A stretch of DNA of 9,313 nt from Limnochordia bacterium. Lineage in GTDB: Bacteria > Bacillota > Limnochordia > Darwinibacteriales > B1SED10-159. Each line of letters begins with the position of its first letter. Positions within the stretch are counted from its first letter, which is position 1. Shown one piece after another: positions 1 through 5,984 of this stretch. Below the pieces are notes generated by a model. It ran no database searches. It saw nothing but the letters and a program-made list of their open reading frames with translations, and was not told the origin of the DNA. The stretch is from contig SLOZ01000510.1 of assembly GCA_007132255.1 (NCBI GenBank), forward strand, positions 1-9,313. The letters are read 5' to 3'. The position numbers and the translations under genes are program-made.

Positions 1-1152
1 GTGAAGGAGGCGGTGCTGGTGCCGAGCGCTAAGCAGCAGATCACACAGGACGGGAGTCCGTTTTGGTCTAGTGCTCTGTTTGGCAGCATCTTCGGAATCT
101 TCTTTGCTGCCGTGTGGGCGTGGCTGCGGGGCGAAGACAACATTCCCGTTTTGTTTTTCATCCTGGTTCCAGTGGGTACCGGTTTGGTCAGTGGCGTCAG
201 TGGTGCGGTCAGTGGATATATCGATCATGCCTTGGCTCGACGCGGACTAGAGTCTGAATGGCAGCGGCGCCTGTTGAGTTTTCTCGTCGTGGCCTCCATT
301 GTTTTTGCGGTGTTTATCTTAGCAGGCCGACGTTTCGTGGAGGCCAGTCCTGTGGTGCCAGTGGTAGCTTGGGGAGGACCCATCATCGGAATCTTGTTCG
401 GTGCCACCGTAGCTGTTGCAGATTACCGGTCGTGGCTGGTTCGCACAAAGATGGAGGACTTGGAACGGGAAAATCGTTATTTGGCCGAAATTGCCAAACG
501 CGATGAAGCGCTGCAGGAGGTGTCGCGCAGCTTGATTCTTACCGAAGAGCGCAGCCGGATGGCCAAAGAACTCCACGATTCCATTTCGCAGGGCCTGCAT
601 GGCCTTGGTTATGGGCTGCAAGCGCTGCAGAGCCGTCTAGATAGGAAGCAGTCTGTGGAAGAAGTTTTGGAGCATCTAGACTCGACCCTGCGCTCCACCC
701 AGCAGGAGCTGCGTACCGTGATTTATGAGCTGCAGCCTTCGGCTGTGGAGCAACATGGATTGCAGGAAGCTTTTGAACTGTATGGTCAACACTTCCGGGG
801 ATATTTTGCTGAACAACGGCTGACCATGGAAGTGCACTACCCAGGAGGCCTGCTGCCAGCGCAGGAAGCCGCCGCCTACCGGGTTCTGCAGGAGGCGCTG
901 ACCAATGTGGGTCGTCACGCTGGTCCTTGTGACGTGCGAGTTCGTTTGGTGTGGAATGATCGTAGTGTCTTGCTCGAAATCGCCGACGATGGTTGTGGGT
1001 TTGGCGAACGGGGTGAGGAGACTTCGTTCGGTGGCAAGGGTCTTCGCAACATGGAAGAACGTGTGCGCGAGACGGGTGGTCAGTGGAACTTGGTGAGCCA
1101 ACCAAGCGGTGGAACGACGATCAGTGTTCGCTGGCCCCGAACAGGGGAGTGA
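1..1152 (+). CDS. Membrane sensor histidine kinase, NarL/DegS type (HisKA_3 + HATPase_c); left end uncertain
   Basis: This is a two-component sensor kinase that would autophosphorylate on histidine and pass the phosphate to a NarL/LuxR-type response regulator. Four hydrophobic segments lie at about residues 22-42, 49-73, 91-109 and 117-141, with very short loops, so there is no large extracytoplasmic sensor domain. A charged, probably coiled-coil linker (about 148-182) leads to the HisKA_3 dimerisation helix with the H-box AKELHDSISQ, placing the phospho-acceptor at His192. The ATPase domain follows: N-box E298/N302 in LQEALTNVGRHA, G1 ADDGCGF (328-334), and G2 GGKGL (344-348) with RNMEERV after it. 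The GTG at base 1 is the first base of the window, so the true start may lie upstream. No response regulator follows it; a partner could lie upstream of the window. The signal sensed cannot be read from the sequence. Confidence 0.9.
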   Translation: MKEAVLVPSAKQQITQDGSPFWSSALFGSIFGIFFAAVWAWLRGEDNIPVLFFILVPVGTGLVSGVSGAVSGYIDHALARRGLESEWQRRLLSFLVVASIVFAVFILAGRRFVEASPVVPVVAWGGPIIGILFGATVAVADYRSWLVRTKMEDLERENRYLAEIAKRDEALQEVSRSLILTEERSRMAKELHDSISQGLHGLGYGLQALQSRLDRKQSVEEVLEHLDSTLRSTQQELRTVIYELQPSAVEQHGLQEAFELYGQHFRGYFAEQRLTMEVHYPGGLLPAQEAAAYRVLQEALTNVGRHAGPCDVRVRLVWNDRSVLLEIADDGCGFGERGEETSFGGKGLRNMEERVRETGGQWNLVSQPSGGTTISVRWPRTGE

Positions 1153-1195
1153 GCATTCGTAAGAGCCGGATATAGGATCAAGGCAAGAAGCGCAG

Positions 1196-1210
1196 CGCCG
1201 AATACCGGCG
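1196..1210 (+). other. Small hairpin between kinase and GNAT remnant
   Basis: CGCCG-AATAC-CGGCG is a perfect 5-bp stem with a 5-base loop, 43 bases after the kinase stop. No T-run follows, so it is not a convincing intrinsic terminator. It could be chance. The rest of the 1153-1237 gap shows no clear promoter. Confidence 0.3.
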
Positions 1211-1237
1211 GTTGCATGACGATGGGTGGGAAGGACA

Positions 1238-1712
1238 GTGAAGTGGAGTATCAAAGACATCAAGCTGCGCCCTTTGGTAGGAGAACCGCCTTGGTTCCTG
1301 CTCTTCGATGTCGATCCCAATCAAGAGGACGTACGGACACTACGTAGAACGCGGGATCTGCACTTGTGCTTGGTTAGGCCGCTGCGTGGTGGGCGTCGTC
1401 GTTGTTATACCAACTAGACCCCACACCATGGAACTGATGAACGTTGCGGTTGTGCAGGCATACCGCGGCTTCGGTTTGGGACGGATACTCATCGCCCACG
1501 CTGTGGAGCAAGCCCGAGGAGCTGGTGCCAAGATACTAGAAGTGGGTACCGGCAATTCCAGTCTGCGGCAGTTGGCCTTGTCTCAAAGAATGGGATTCCG
1601 AATCGTAGGTGTGGATTTGGATTACTTTACCCGAAACTATTCCGAACCGATCCATGAAAACGGTCTGCTGTGTCGTGATATGATCCGTTTGCGCCTAGAA
1701 ATACCCGTCTAA
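1238..1712 (+). pseudogene. GNAT N-acetyltransferase (YvbK-like) interrupted by a +1 frameshift
   Basis: Two overlapping frames together encode one GNAT acetyltransferase, a family that transfers acetyl from acetyl-CoA to an amine; the substrate is unknown. The N-terminal part is read from GTG 1238 (or GTG 1226) and contains GEPPWFLLFDVDPNQEDVR. The continuation HYVERGICTCAWLG, then VVGVVVVIPTRPHTMEL, is in the next frame. Removing one base near 1337 joins them and gives about 157 residues, a normal length for this family. The acetyl-CoA loop is YRGFGLG, followed by EVGTGNSSLRQLALSQRMGF and ENGLLCRDMIRL, typical of YvbK-like proteins. Both halves remain well conserved, so the lesion is recent, a sequencing or assembly error, or (less likely) programmed; I see no classic slippery heptamer. 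An ATG at 1308 opens the second frame (134 aa) but lacks a ribosome binding site and the true N-terminus. The GGGAAGGA before GTG 1238 sits only 2 bases away, so the start is uncertain. The next gene begins 31 bp downstream. Confidence 0.75.
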
Positions 1713-1743
1713 CCACAGCGAGATTCTAGCTAGGAGGGACAGC

Positions 1744-2565
1744 ATGAGTTCACAAGCAAACAAACCGCCGTTATATTGGGATGGAACGGGACAGCACGCG
1801 CTGTACCATCCCCAGTTTCCGAGGTCGAACCGCTATCATCCGGAATGGGTGTTCCGCAACCAGATGGGTCCTAATGTCCTCTGGCTTGCGGAGCTTCTGG
1901 CTGACTCCCTCGATCTGCAGCCGGGAATGCGCGTCCTGGACATGGGTTGTGGGCGCGGTTTATCTAGTATCTTCTTGGCGAGGGAATTCGGGGTTCAGGT
2001 TTGGGCTAACGACCTTTGGGTGTCCCCTACAGAGAATCATGAGCGGTTTCAAGAGGCAGGCGTTTCCGAGCAGGTCTTTCCGATTCATGCCGAGGCCCAC
2101 GTACTGCCCTATGCCGAAGACTTCTTTGACGCTATCTTCAGCGTCGATGCGTACCATTATTTTGGTACCGACCAGATGTACCTGGGTTACTTTGTTAGAT
2201 TTCTGAAAGTAGGCGGGCAGTTGGGGGTTTTGGTCCCGGGGCTTCACCAACCATGGCCCCGGACGATACCAGCGTATTTGACGGAGCCGCAGGGTCACGG
2301 TGAAACGTTCTGGGCCTGGGACATGGCTACATTCAAAACAGCAGCTTGGTGGGATGAGTTGTGGAGCCAGTACCCATTCTTGCGATTGGAAAAAGCCGCA
2401 GCGGTTGCGGACGGCGGACATATCTGGGCAGAATGGGAGCGACGGTTCCGAGCCTATCCGGGCGATAAGCTCTTCCCCGACGATCTTGATGCCATCGCCG
2501 CGGATCAAAACCGCTACTTAACGTTTATCCAACTGATAGGACGGCGCAGTGACAGCACATTCTGA
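1744..2565 (+). CDS. Class I SAM-dependent methyltransferase
   Basis: This 273-residue protein has a Rossmann-fold methyltransferase core that binds S-adenosylmethionine. Motif I is VLDMGCGRG (64-72). The acidic residue after strand 2, which contacts the ribose of SAM, is probably Asp90 in WANDLW. Motif II is DFFDAIFSVDAYHYF (126-140) and motif III is LKVGGQLGVLVPG (154-166). The N-terminal 55 residues are rich in aromatic residues and proline, and the C-terminal third is rich in tryptophan and probably forms the substrate cap. The acceptor cannot be told from sequence; it groups with generic methyltransferase-11/CFA-like enzymes. The start ATG is well supported by AGGAGGG at 1732-1738, 5 bases upstream. 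Its end overlaps the next gene by 17 bp, implying translational coupling. Fold and chemistry are confident, substrate unknown. Confidence 0.9.
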   Translation: MSSQANKPPLYWDGTGQHALYHPQFPRSNRYHPEWVFRNQMGPNVLWLAELLADSLDLQPGMRVLDMGCGRGLSSIFLAREFGVQVWANDLWVSPTENHERFQEAGVSEQVFPIHAEAHVLPYAEDFFDAIFSVDAYHYFGTDQMYLGYFVRFLKVGGQLGVLVPGLHQPWPRTIPAYLTEPQGHGETFWAWDMATFKTAAWWDELWSQYPFLRLEKAAAVADGGHIWAEWERRFRAYPGDKLFPDDLDAIAADQNRYLTFIQLIGRRSDSTF

Positions 2566-3307
2566 CAGTACGGCCCAGTCCAAAGGCGCACTGCATCTAG
2601 GTATCGACGGCTGTCCGGCCGGTTGGGTAGCTGTGGATCTAACGCAGCAGTGGCTGCACGTGTTCTCAACCCTCCAAGAGCTCTGGCAAACAGTTCAGCA
2701 CCATTTGGCCTTAGCTCTGGTCGATATCCCCATGGGGCTGCCTGAGGATGCGTATCGTACCTGCGATTTAGAGGCTCGCCGCTTACTGGGAGGCCGGAGA
2801 AGTTCAATCTTTTTCACCCCCTGCCGCGAAGCCGTCTATGCGGTTACTTACCAAGAGGCCAACGCGGTCAATCGCCATCGAGTAGGGAAAGGGATTTCCA
2901 TCCAGACGTGGAATATCTGTGGCAAGATCCGTGAAATGGATATGCTGCTGCAAAACCACTCCGTGCGGGATGTGCTGAGCGAGTCCCATCCGGAGTTGGC
3001 GTTTGCTTGGCTGAACGGCGGGCAGCCATTGACGTCAAGAAAGCAGCGGCTCGCGGGCCGCCGAGAACGCTTGGATCTGCTGGAACAAAAACTTCTGGGA
3101 AGCACGCCTTGGTTGTTGGATGTTGTGGCATCGGTTCCGAACCGGCTGGCTCGTCCCGACGACATCCTGGATGCAGCGGTGCTATCTGTGGCGGCAGTCG
3201 AGGCTCGACGTGCTTTGGAACCCTTCCCGAACCCTGCTCCTTTGGATGCCTTGGGCATTCCTATGCAAATTTGGGTTCCTCAAGCGGTGAACCAGCCTAG
3301 TGATTGA
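2549..3307 (+). CDS. DUF429 family protein (predicted RNase H-like nuclease)
   Basis: This 252-residue protein matches DUF429, a family predicted to have an RNase H-like fold and nuclease activity but without a well-established role. Visible family motifs are GIDGCPAGW (18-26, with Asp20 as the likely first metal ligand), VDIPMGLP (58-65, Asp59), the R-x-CD-x-EAR segment (70-77), GKGISIQTWNICGKIREMD (113-131), SESHPE (144-149, acidic), GGQPL (157-161), the KQRLAGRRER block (165-174), and RPDDILDAA (202-210, Asp204/Asp205). Their order and the total length are usual for the family. The start is GTG at 2549 with AGGA 8 bases upstream, lying inside the end of the methyltransferase gene, so the two are probably translated together. 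The stop is 56 bp before the favoured start of the next gene. Family assignment is confident; activity is inferred from the fold prediction only. Confidence 0.85.
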   Translation: MTAHSDSTAQSKGALHLGIDGCPAGWVAVDLTQQWLHVFSTLQELWQTVQHHLALALVDIPMGLPEDAYRTCDLEARRLLGGRRSSIFFTPCREAVYAVTYQEANAVNRHRVGKGISIQTWNICGKIREMDMLLQNHSVRDVLSESHPELAFAWLNGGQPLTSRKQRLAGRRERLDLLEQKLLGSTPWLLDVVASVPNRLARPDDILDAAVLSVAAVEARRALEPFPNPAPLDALGIPMQIWVPQAVNQPSD

Positions 3308-3347
3308 GCTCGCTGCACACGGCGGGTAACTTCAGAGGTGTTTTGGG

Positions 3348-3353
3348 AAAGGA
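3348..3353 (+). promoter_or_regulatory. Ribosome binding site that sets the DUF523 start
   Basis: AAAGGA lies 10 bases before ATG 3364 and 4 bases before TTG 3358. The longest open frame starts at TTG 3304, which overlaps the preceding stop, but no Shine-Dalgarno sequence precedes it and its extra 20 residues do not look like the family N-terminus. Confidence 0.6.
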
Positions 3354-3363
3354 CGTGTTGATT

Positions 3364-4335
3364 ATGGAAGCCTTTTGTCGACCGATTATTGTTCTGAGCC
3401 GCTGTCTAGAAAAAGAAGCGTGCCGCTGGAATGGTGATGTAATTCGCAGCGAAGTTGTGCGCGAGCTAGAACCCTTCGTGGAGTATGTGACAACCTGCCC
3501 CGAGGTGGCTATCGGGTTAGGCATCCCTCGGGATCCCATCCGTGCTGCCTGGGACGATGATACTCTACATTTGATCCAACCCGCCACAGGGCGCGATGTT
3601 ACCGATGCGATGACGGCCTACGCACAAGAATTCCTGGATGCTCTCGGTGAGGTGGATGGCTTTCTTTTGAAGAGTCGCTCACCGTCTTGTGGTGTTAAGG
3701 ACGTCAAGTATTACCACAGCACTGAGGACAAAGCTATGGTCAAAGAAAAAGGCAGTGGCTTTTTTGGTGGTCAGGTTTGGGAGCGCTATGAACACAAGGC
3801 CATTGAAGACGAAGGGCGTTTGCTGAACTTCACGATTCGGGAACACTTCTTCACCCGTATCTTTACGATGGCACGCTGCCGCGACCTGCGCCAACATGGT
3901 ACCATGAAGGACCTGGTGCAGTTCCAAGCTGAGAACAAATATCTGTTGATGGCCTACAGCCAGGAGTACCAGAAGGTGTTGGGCAGAATTACGGCCAATC
4001 CTGAGCGCCGTCCCTGGGAGGACGTGGTCGCCGACTATGAAAAAAACCTCGGCCGGGCGTTGGCCGCACCACCGAGGTTCACAGCGAATATTAACGTTCT
4101 CCAGCACTGCATGGGTTACTTCAGCGAGCAGTTAAGCAGTGGCGAGAAGTCATTCTTCTTGGATTCCCTGCAGCAGTATCGCACGGGAAAAATCCCGCTG
4201 AGTGTGCCGCTGCACGTTCTTCGAGGTTACGCTGTCCGTTTTGAAGAGGAATATCTTTTACAGCAGACCTATTTCCAACCGTATCCAGCAGCCCTGGTCA
4301 CCATTTCTGATTCCGGTAAAGGTCGCGACCGCTGA
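3364..4335 (+). CDS. DUF523-DUF1722 fusion (TudS-like iron-sulfur domain plus YbgA-like domain)
   Basis: From ATG 3364 this is a 323-residue two-domain protein. The N-terminal DUF523 half (about 5-150) has PIIVLSRCLEKEACRW, TTCPEVAIGLGIPR and LLKSRSPSCGV. Cys14, Cys45 and Cys109 match the three conserved cysteines that hold a [4Fe-4S] cluster in the DUF523 enzyme TudS, which removes sulfur from thiouracil. The C-terminal DUF1722 half (about 185-310) has ENKYLLMAYSQEY, the INVLQHCMGYF segment, EKSFFLDSLQQYRTGKIPL and QQTYFQPYP; E. coli YbgA carries this domain and its function is unknown. The two halves are commonly fused. Desulfidase-like chemistry on a thiolated base is plausible, not shown. 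The frame is open upstream to TTG 3304, but the ribosome binding site and the family N-terminus favour 3364; TTG 3358 is an alternative. It probably belongs to the operon begun by the methyltransferase and ends 18 bp from the convergent glutamine synthetase. Confidence 0.85.
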   Translation: MEAFCRPIIVLSRCLEKEACRWNGDVIRSEVVRELEPFVEYVTTCPEVAIGLGIPRDPIRAAWDDDTLHLIQPATGRDVTDAMTAYAQEFLDALGEVDGFLLKSRSPSCGVKDVKYYHSTEDKAMVKEKGSGFFGGQVWERYEHKAIEDEGRLLNFTIREHFFTRIFTMARCRDLRQHGTMKDLVQFQAENKYLLMAYSQEYQKVLGRITANPERRPWEDVVADYEKNLGRALAAPPRFTANINVLQHCMGYFSEQLSSGEKSFFLDSLQQYRTGKIPLSVPLHVLRGYAVRFEEEYLLQQTYFQPYPAALVTISDSGKGRDR

Positions 4336-4353
4336 GCCACTGCAAGTTGATCA

Positions 4354-5700
4354 TTAGAGGATGGCAAGATATTGATCCAACTCCCAGGCGTGGACCTGCG
4401 CACGGTAGACGTCCCATTCCAAGAGCTTGGCGCGGACGAAGTTTTCATAGACGTGATCACCCAATGTGTCAAGAACGAAGGGGCTTTGGACCATTTGGTC
4501 CAAGGCCTCTTTCAACGATTCTGGAAGCAGCGAGATTCCTTGGTCCTGGCGCTGGCTGGGAGTAAACGTGTACGTATCCTCTTTCGTTGCCGGTCCCGGA
4601 TCCCGTTTTTGGGCGATGCCTTCGAGGCCTGCTCGCAGCAGCAGTGCTAAGGTCAAATAGGGGTTGGCTGCGGGATCAGGACTGCGATATTCCATCCGGA
4701 CATCGTCTTTGACTACCGTGGCCGGAATGCGGACCAAAGCACTGCGATTACGGTCGGACCAAGTGATGTCGATCGGAGCCTCATAGCCGGCAATGAGGCG
4801 TTTATACGAGTTGACCGTGGAGTTGGTCACAGCCGTCATCGCCCGGGCGTGATACAGCAAACCTCCCAGGAAGTGTAGTCCCGTTTGGGATAGCTCGGTG
4901 CTATCGCCGTTTGATTGGAAGGCGGGCAACCCATCTTTAAGCAGACTGAGGTGGATGTGCATTCCTGAGCCAGCCTCACCAGTCAGGGGTTTTGGGATGA
5001 ACGAGGCATGCAAACCGTGACTGTGGGCGATGGCTTTGGTGACTTGTTTGAACGTCACGAGATTATCAGCGGCCTGCAGGGCATCGGCAAAGCGAAAGTC
5101 GATCTCGTGCTGGCCGGGGGCCACTTCGTGGTGTGAGGCCTCCACATGATAGCCCATGGTCCGCAGCCCCTTGACAATGGCGTTGCGGGCATTCTCGCCC
5201 TGATCCACCGGTGCCAGGTCAAAATAGCCAGCTGTATCCTGGGTCTTGTAGCGGATAGCCCCATCGCTGCCCACGGGGAACAAGAAAAACTCTGGTTCTG
5301 GGCCTGCTTGGAGAACGTAGCCAGCGGCGGCGGCTTCAGCCACCGCTCGCTTCAGTACGGCCCGCGGACAGCCCGCGAAGGGTTCGCCGAACGGTGTGAC
5401 CACATCGCAGAGTAACCGGGCAATACCGTCGCCGTCCGGAGTGCGCCACGGAAGTACGGCGAACGTACTCAGATCCGGTCGCAGATACATGTCAGATTCC
5501 TGAACGCGCGCAAAGCCCTCAATGGACGAACCATCGAAGACGATGCCCTGGTCAACAACGGTGGGCAGATGATCTAGCGTAATGGAGATGTGTTTCAACG
5601 TTCCAAAAATGTCCGTGAACTGGAGTTGAATAACTTCAACCCCAGCGGCGGCGGCTTGTTCTTGAATATCCTGCAGAGACAGGGAAGGTTTGGCTGGCAT
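4354..5700 (-). CDS. glnA: Glutamine synthetase, GSI-alpha type (downstream paralogue)
   Basis: This protein condenses glutamate and ammonia to glutamine using ATP, as a cytoplasmic dodecamer. It has 448 residues, against 444 in B. subtilis GlnA. The beta-Grasp N-domain is followed by the catalytic domain: GPEPEFF (133-139, metal ligands E135/E137), HHEVAPGQHE (190-199), GSGMHIH (244-250), flap GYEAP (305-309) and RMEYR (335-339). Arg65 in GFARVQESDM aligns with Arg62, the feedback-inhibition residue of B. subtilis GS. The adenylylation loop and insert of GSI-beta enzymes are absent, so control is probably by product inhibition and GlnR. After RIPA (324-327) it has one residue more than B. 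subtilis GlnA and two acidic residues (KDDV), unlike its neighbour paralogue. ATG 5700 is set by AAAGGAG 9 bases upstream. It has its own promoter and operator-like dyad and no obvious terminator before the convergent DUF1722 gene. Confidence 0.95.
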   Translation of the reverse strand: MPAKPSLSLQDIQEQAAAAGVEVIQLQFTDIFGTLKHISITLDHLPTVVDQGIVFDGSSIEGFARVQESDMYLRPDLSTFAVLPWRTPDGDGIARLLCDVVTPFGEPFAGCPRAVLKRAVAEAAAAGYVLQAGPEPEFFLFPVGSDGAIRYKTQDTAGYFDLAPVDQGENARNAIVKGLRTMGYHVEASHHEVAPGQHEIDFRFADALQAADNLVTFKQVTKAIAHSHGLHASFIPKPLTGEAGSGMHIHLSLLKDGLPAFQSNGDSTELSQTGLHFLGGLLYHARAMTAVTNSTVNSYKRLIAGYEAPIDITWSDRNRSALVRIPATVVKDDVRMEYRSPDPAANPYLTLALLLRAGLEGIAQKRDPGPATKEDTYTFTPSQRQDQGISLLPESLKEALDQMVQSPFVLDTLGDHVYENFVRAKLLEWDVYRAQVHAWELDQYLAIL

Positions 5701-5732
5701 ATGTCAGTTCTCCTTTGCATGGTGTCAGCTTT

Positions 5733-5761
5733 ATTGCACCATACCTGACCATTAATGTCAA
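5733..5761 (-). promoter_or_regulatory. Promoter of the downstream glutamine synthetase
   Basis: On the - strand, TTGACA (5761-5756) is followed by a 17-base spacer and TGCAAT (5738-5733), with an extended -10 TGG just before it. Transcription would start near 5726, giving a leader of about 26 bases. The -35 lies inside the dyad at 5746-5760. Confidence 0.6.
5746..5760 (-). promoter_or_regulatory. Operator-like dyad over the -35 of the downstream glutamine synthetase
   Basis: Read on the - strand this is TGACATTAATGGTCA: TGAC/GTCA arms that extend to TGACA/GGTCA with one mismatch. It covers five of the six bases of the -35. A further TGTCA (5723-5727 on the + strand) sits at the predicted transcription start and may be a second half-site. 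Binding by the nearby GlnR is inferred. Confidence 0.45.
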
Positions 5762-5784
5762 ATACAAAGAGTTCGCTGCCTGCG

Positions 5785-5800
5785 CCTGGGTGGTCCCAGG
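5785..5800 (-). other. Hairpin in the interval between the glutamine synthetase genes
   Basis: CCTGGG-ACCA-CCCAGG on the - strand is a perfect 6-bp GC-rich stem with a 4-base loop. It lies 24 bp upstream of the -35 of the downstream synthetase. No T-run follows on either strand. It would be in RNA only if transcription continues from the upstream synthetase. Confidence 0.4.
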
Positions 5801-5825
5801 TCAGGATCGGAACTGCAGGGCGCGA

Positions 5826-5860
5826 AACCACGACCATCGTCAATCTCGATGATCGTGGTT
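5826..5860 (-). terminator. Long hairpin downstream of glnA, possible terminator or processing site
   Basis: As - strand RNA, AACCACGATCATCG and CGATGGTCGTGGTT form a 14-bp stem with one G-U pair and a 7-base loop. On the + strand the same position is a C-A mismatch, so the structure favours - strand transcription, which fits the upstream glnA ending at 5985. Only TTT follows, so it is a weak intrinsic terminator at best; an mRNA-stabilising or processing hairpin is equally possible. Confidence 0.45.
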
Positions 5861-5873
5861 CTTAGCAGGTGTG

Positions 5874-5894
5874 CAAAGAAACGCTTGCGAAGCG
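5874..5894 (-). terminator. Short hairpin with T-rich tail, weak terminator candidate for glnA
   Basis: On the - strand, CGCTT-CGC-AAGCG (5894-5882) is followed directly by TTTCTTTG. The shape is that of an intrinsic terminator, but the stem is only 5 bp with a 3-base loop, so strength is doubtful. It lies about 90 bp after the upstream synthetase stop. Confidence 0.35.
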
Positions 5895-5984
5895 AGGTTT
5901 GTCGAGACTGCTTCAAACTCGTGTCGCGTCTGCAGCGAACCTTGAGTTTGTGTGCAGATGAGCGCAGTACTTGGACAACCATCC

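Noticed and set aside
539..1320. Long - strand open frames opposite the histidine kinase
   Set aside because: They are antisense shadows of a gene with clear kinase motifs and encode no recognisable domain.
1308..1712. Stand-alone 134-residue acetyltransferase starting at ATG 1308
   Set aside because: Its first residues are out-of-frame sequence, there is no ribosome binding site, and the true N-terminus is in the preceding frame.
3304..3363. DUF523 start at TTG 3304 overlapping the DUF429 stop
   Set aside because: The overlap suggests coupling, but there is no Shine-Dalgarno sequence and the added residues are not family-like.
5719..5742. ATGGTG...CACCAT inverted repeat as a leader attenuator of the downstream glutamine synthetase
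   Set aside because: One arm overlaps the predicted -10, so it would not be present in the mRNA.
5758..5982. Open frame of 74 codons on the - strand between the two glutamine synthetases
   Set aside because: No ribosome binding site, low-complexity basic composition, no recognisable motif, and it runs through the hairpins and the promoter.
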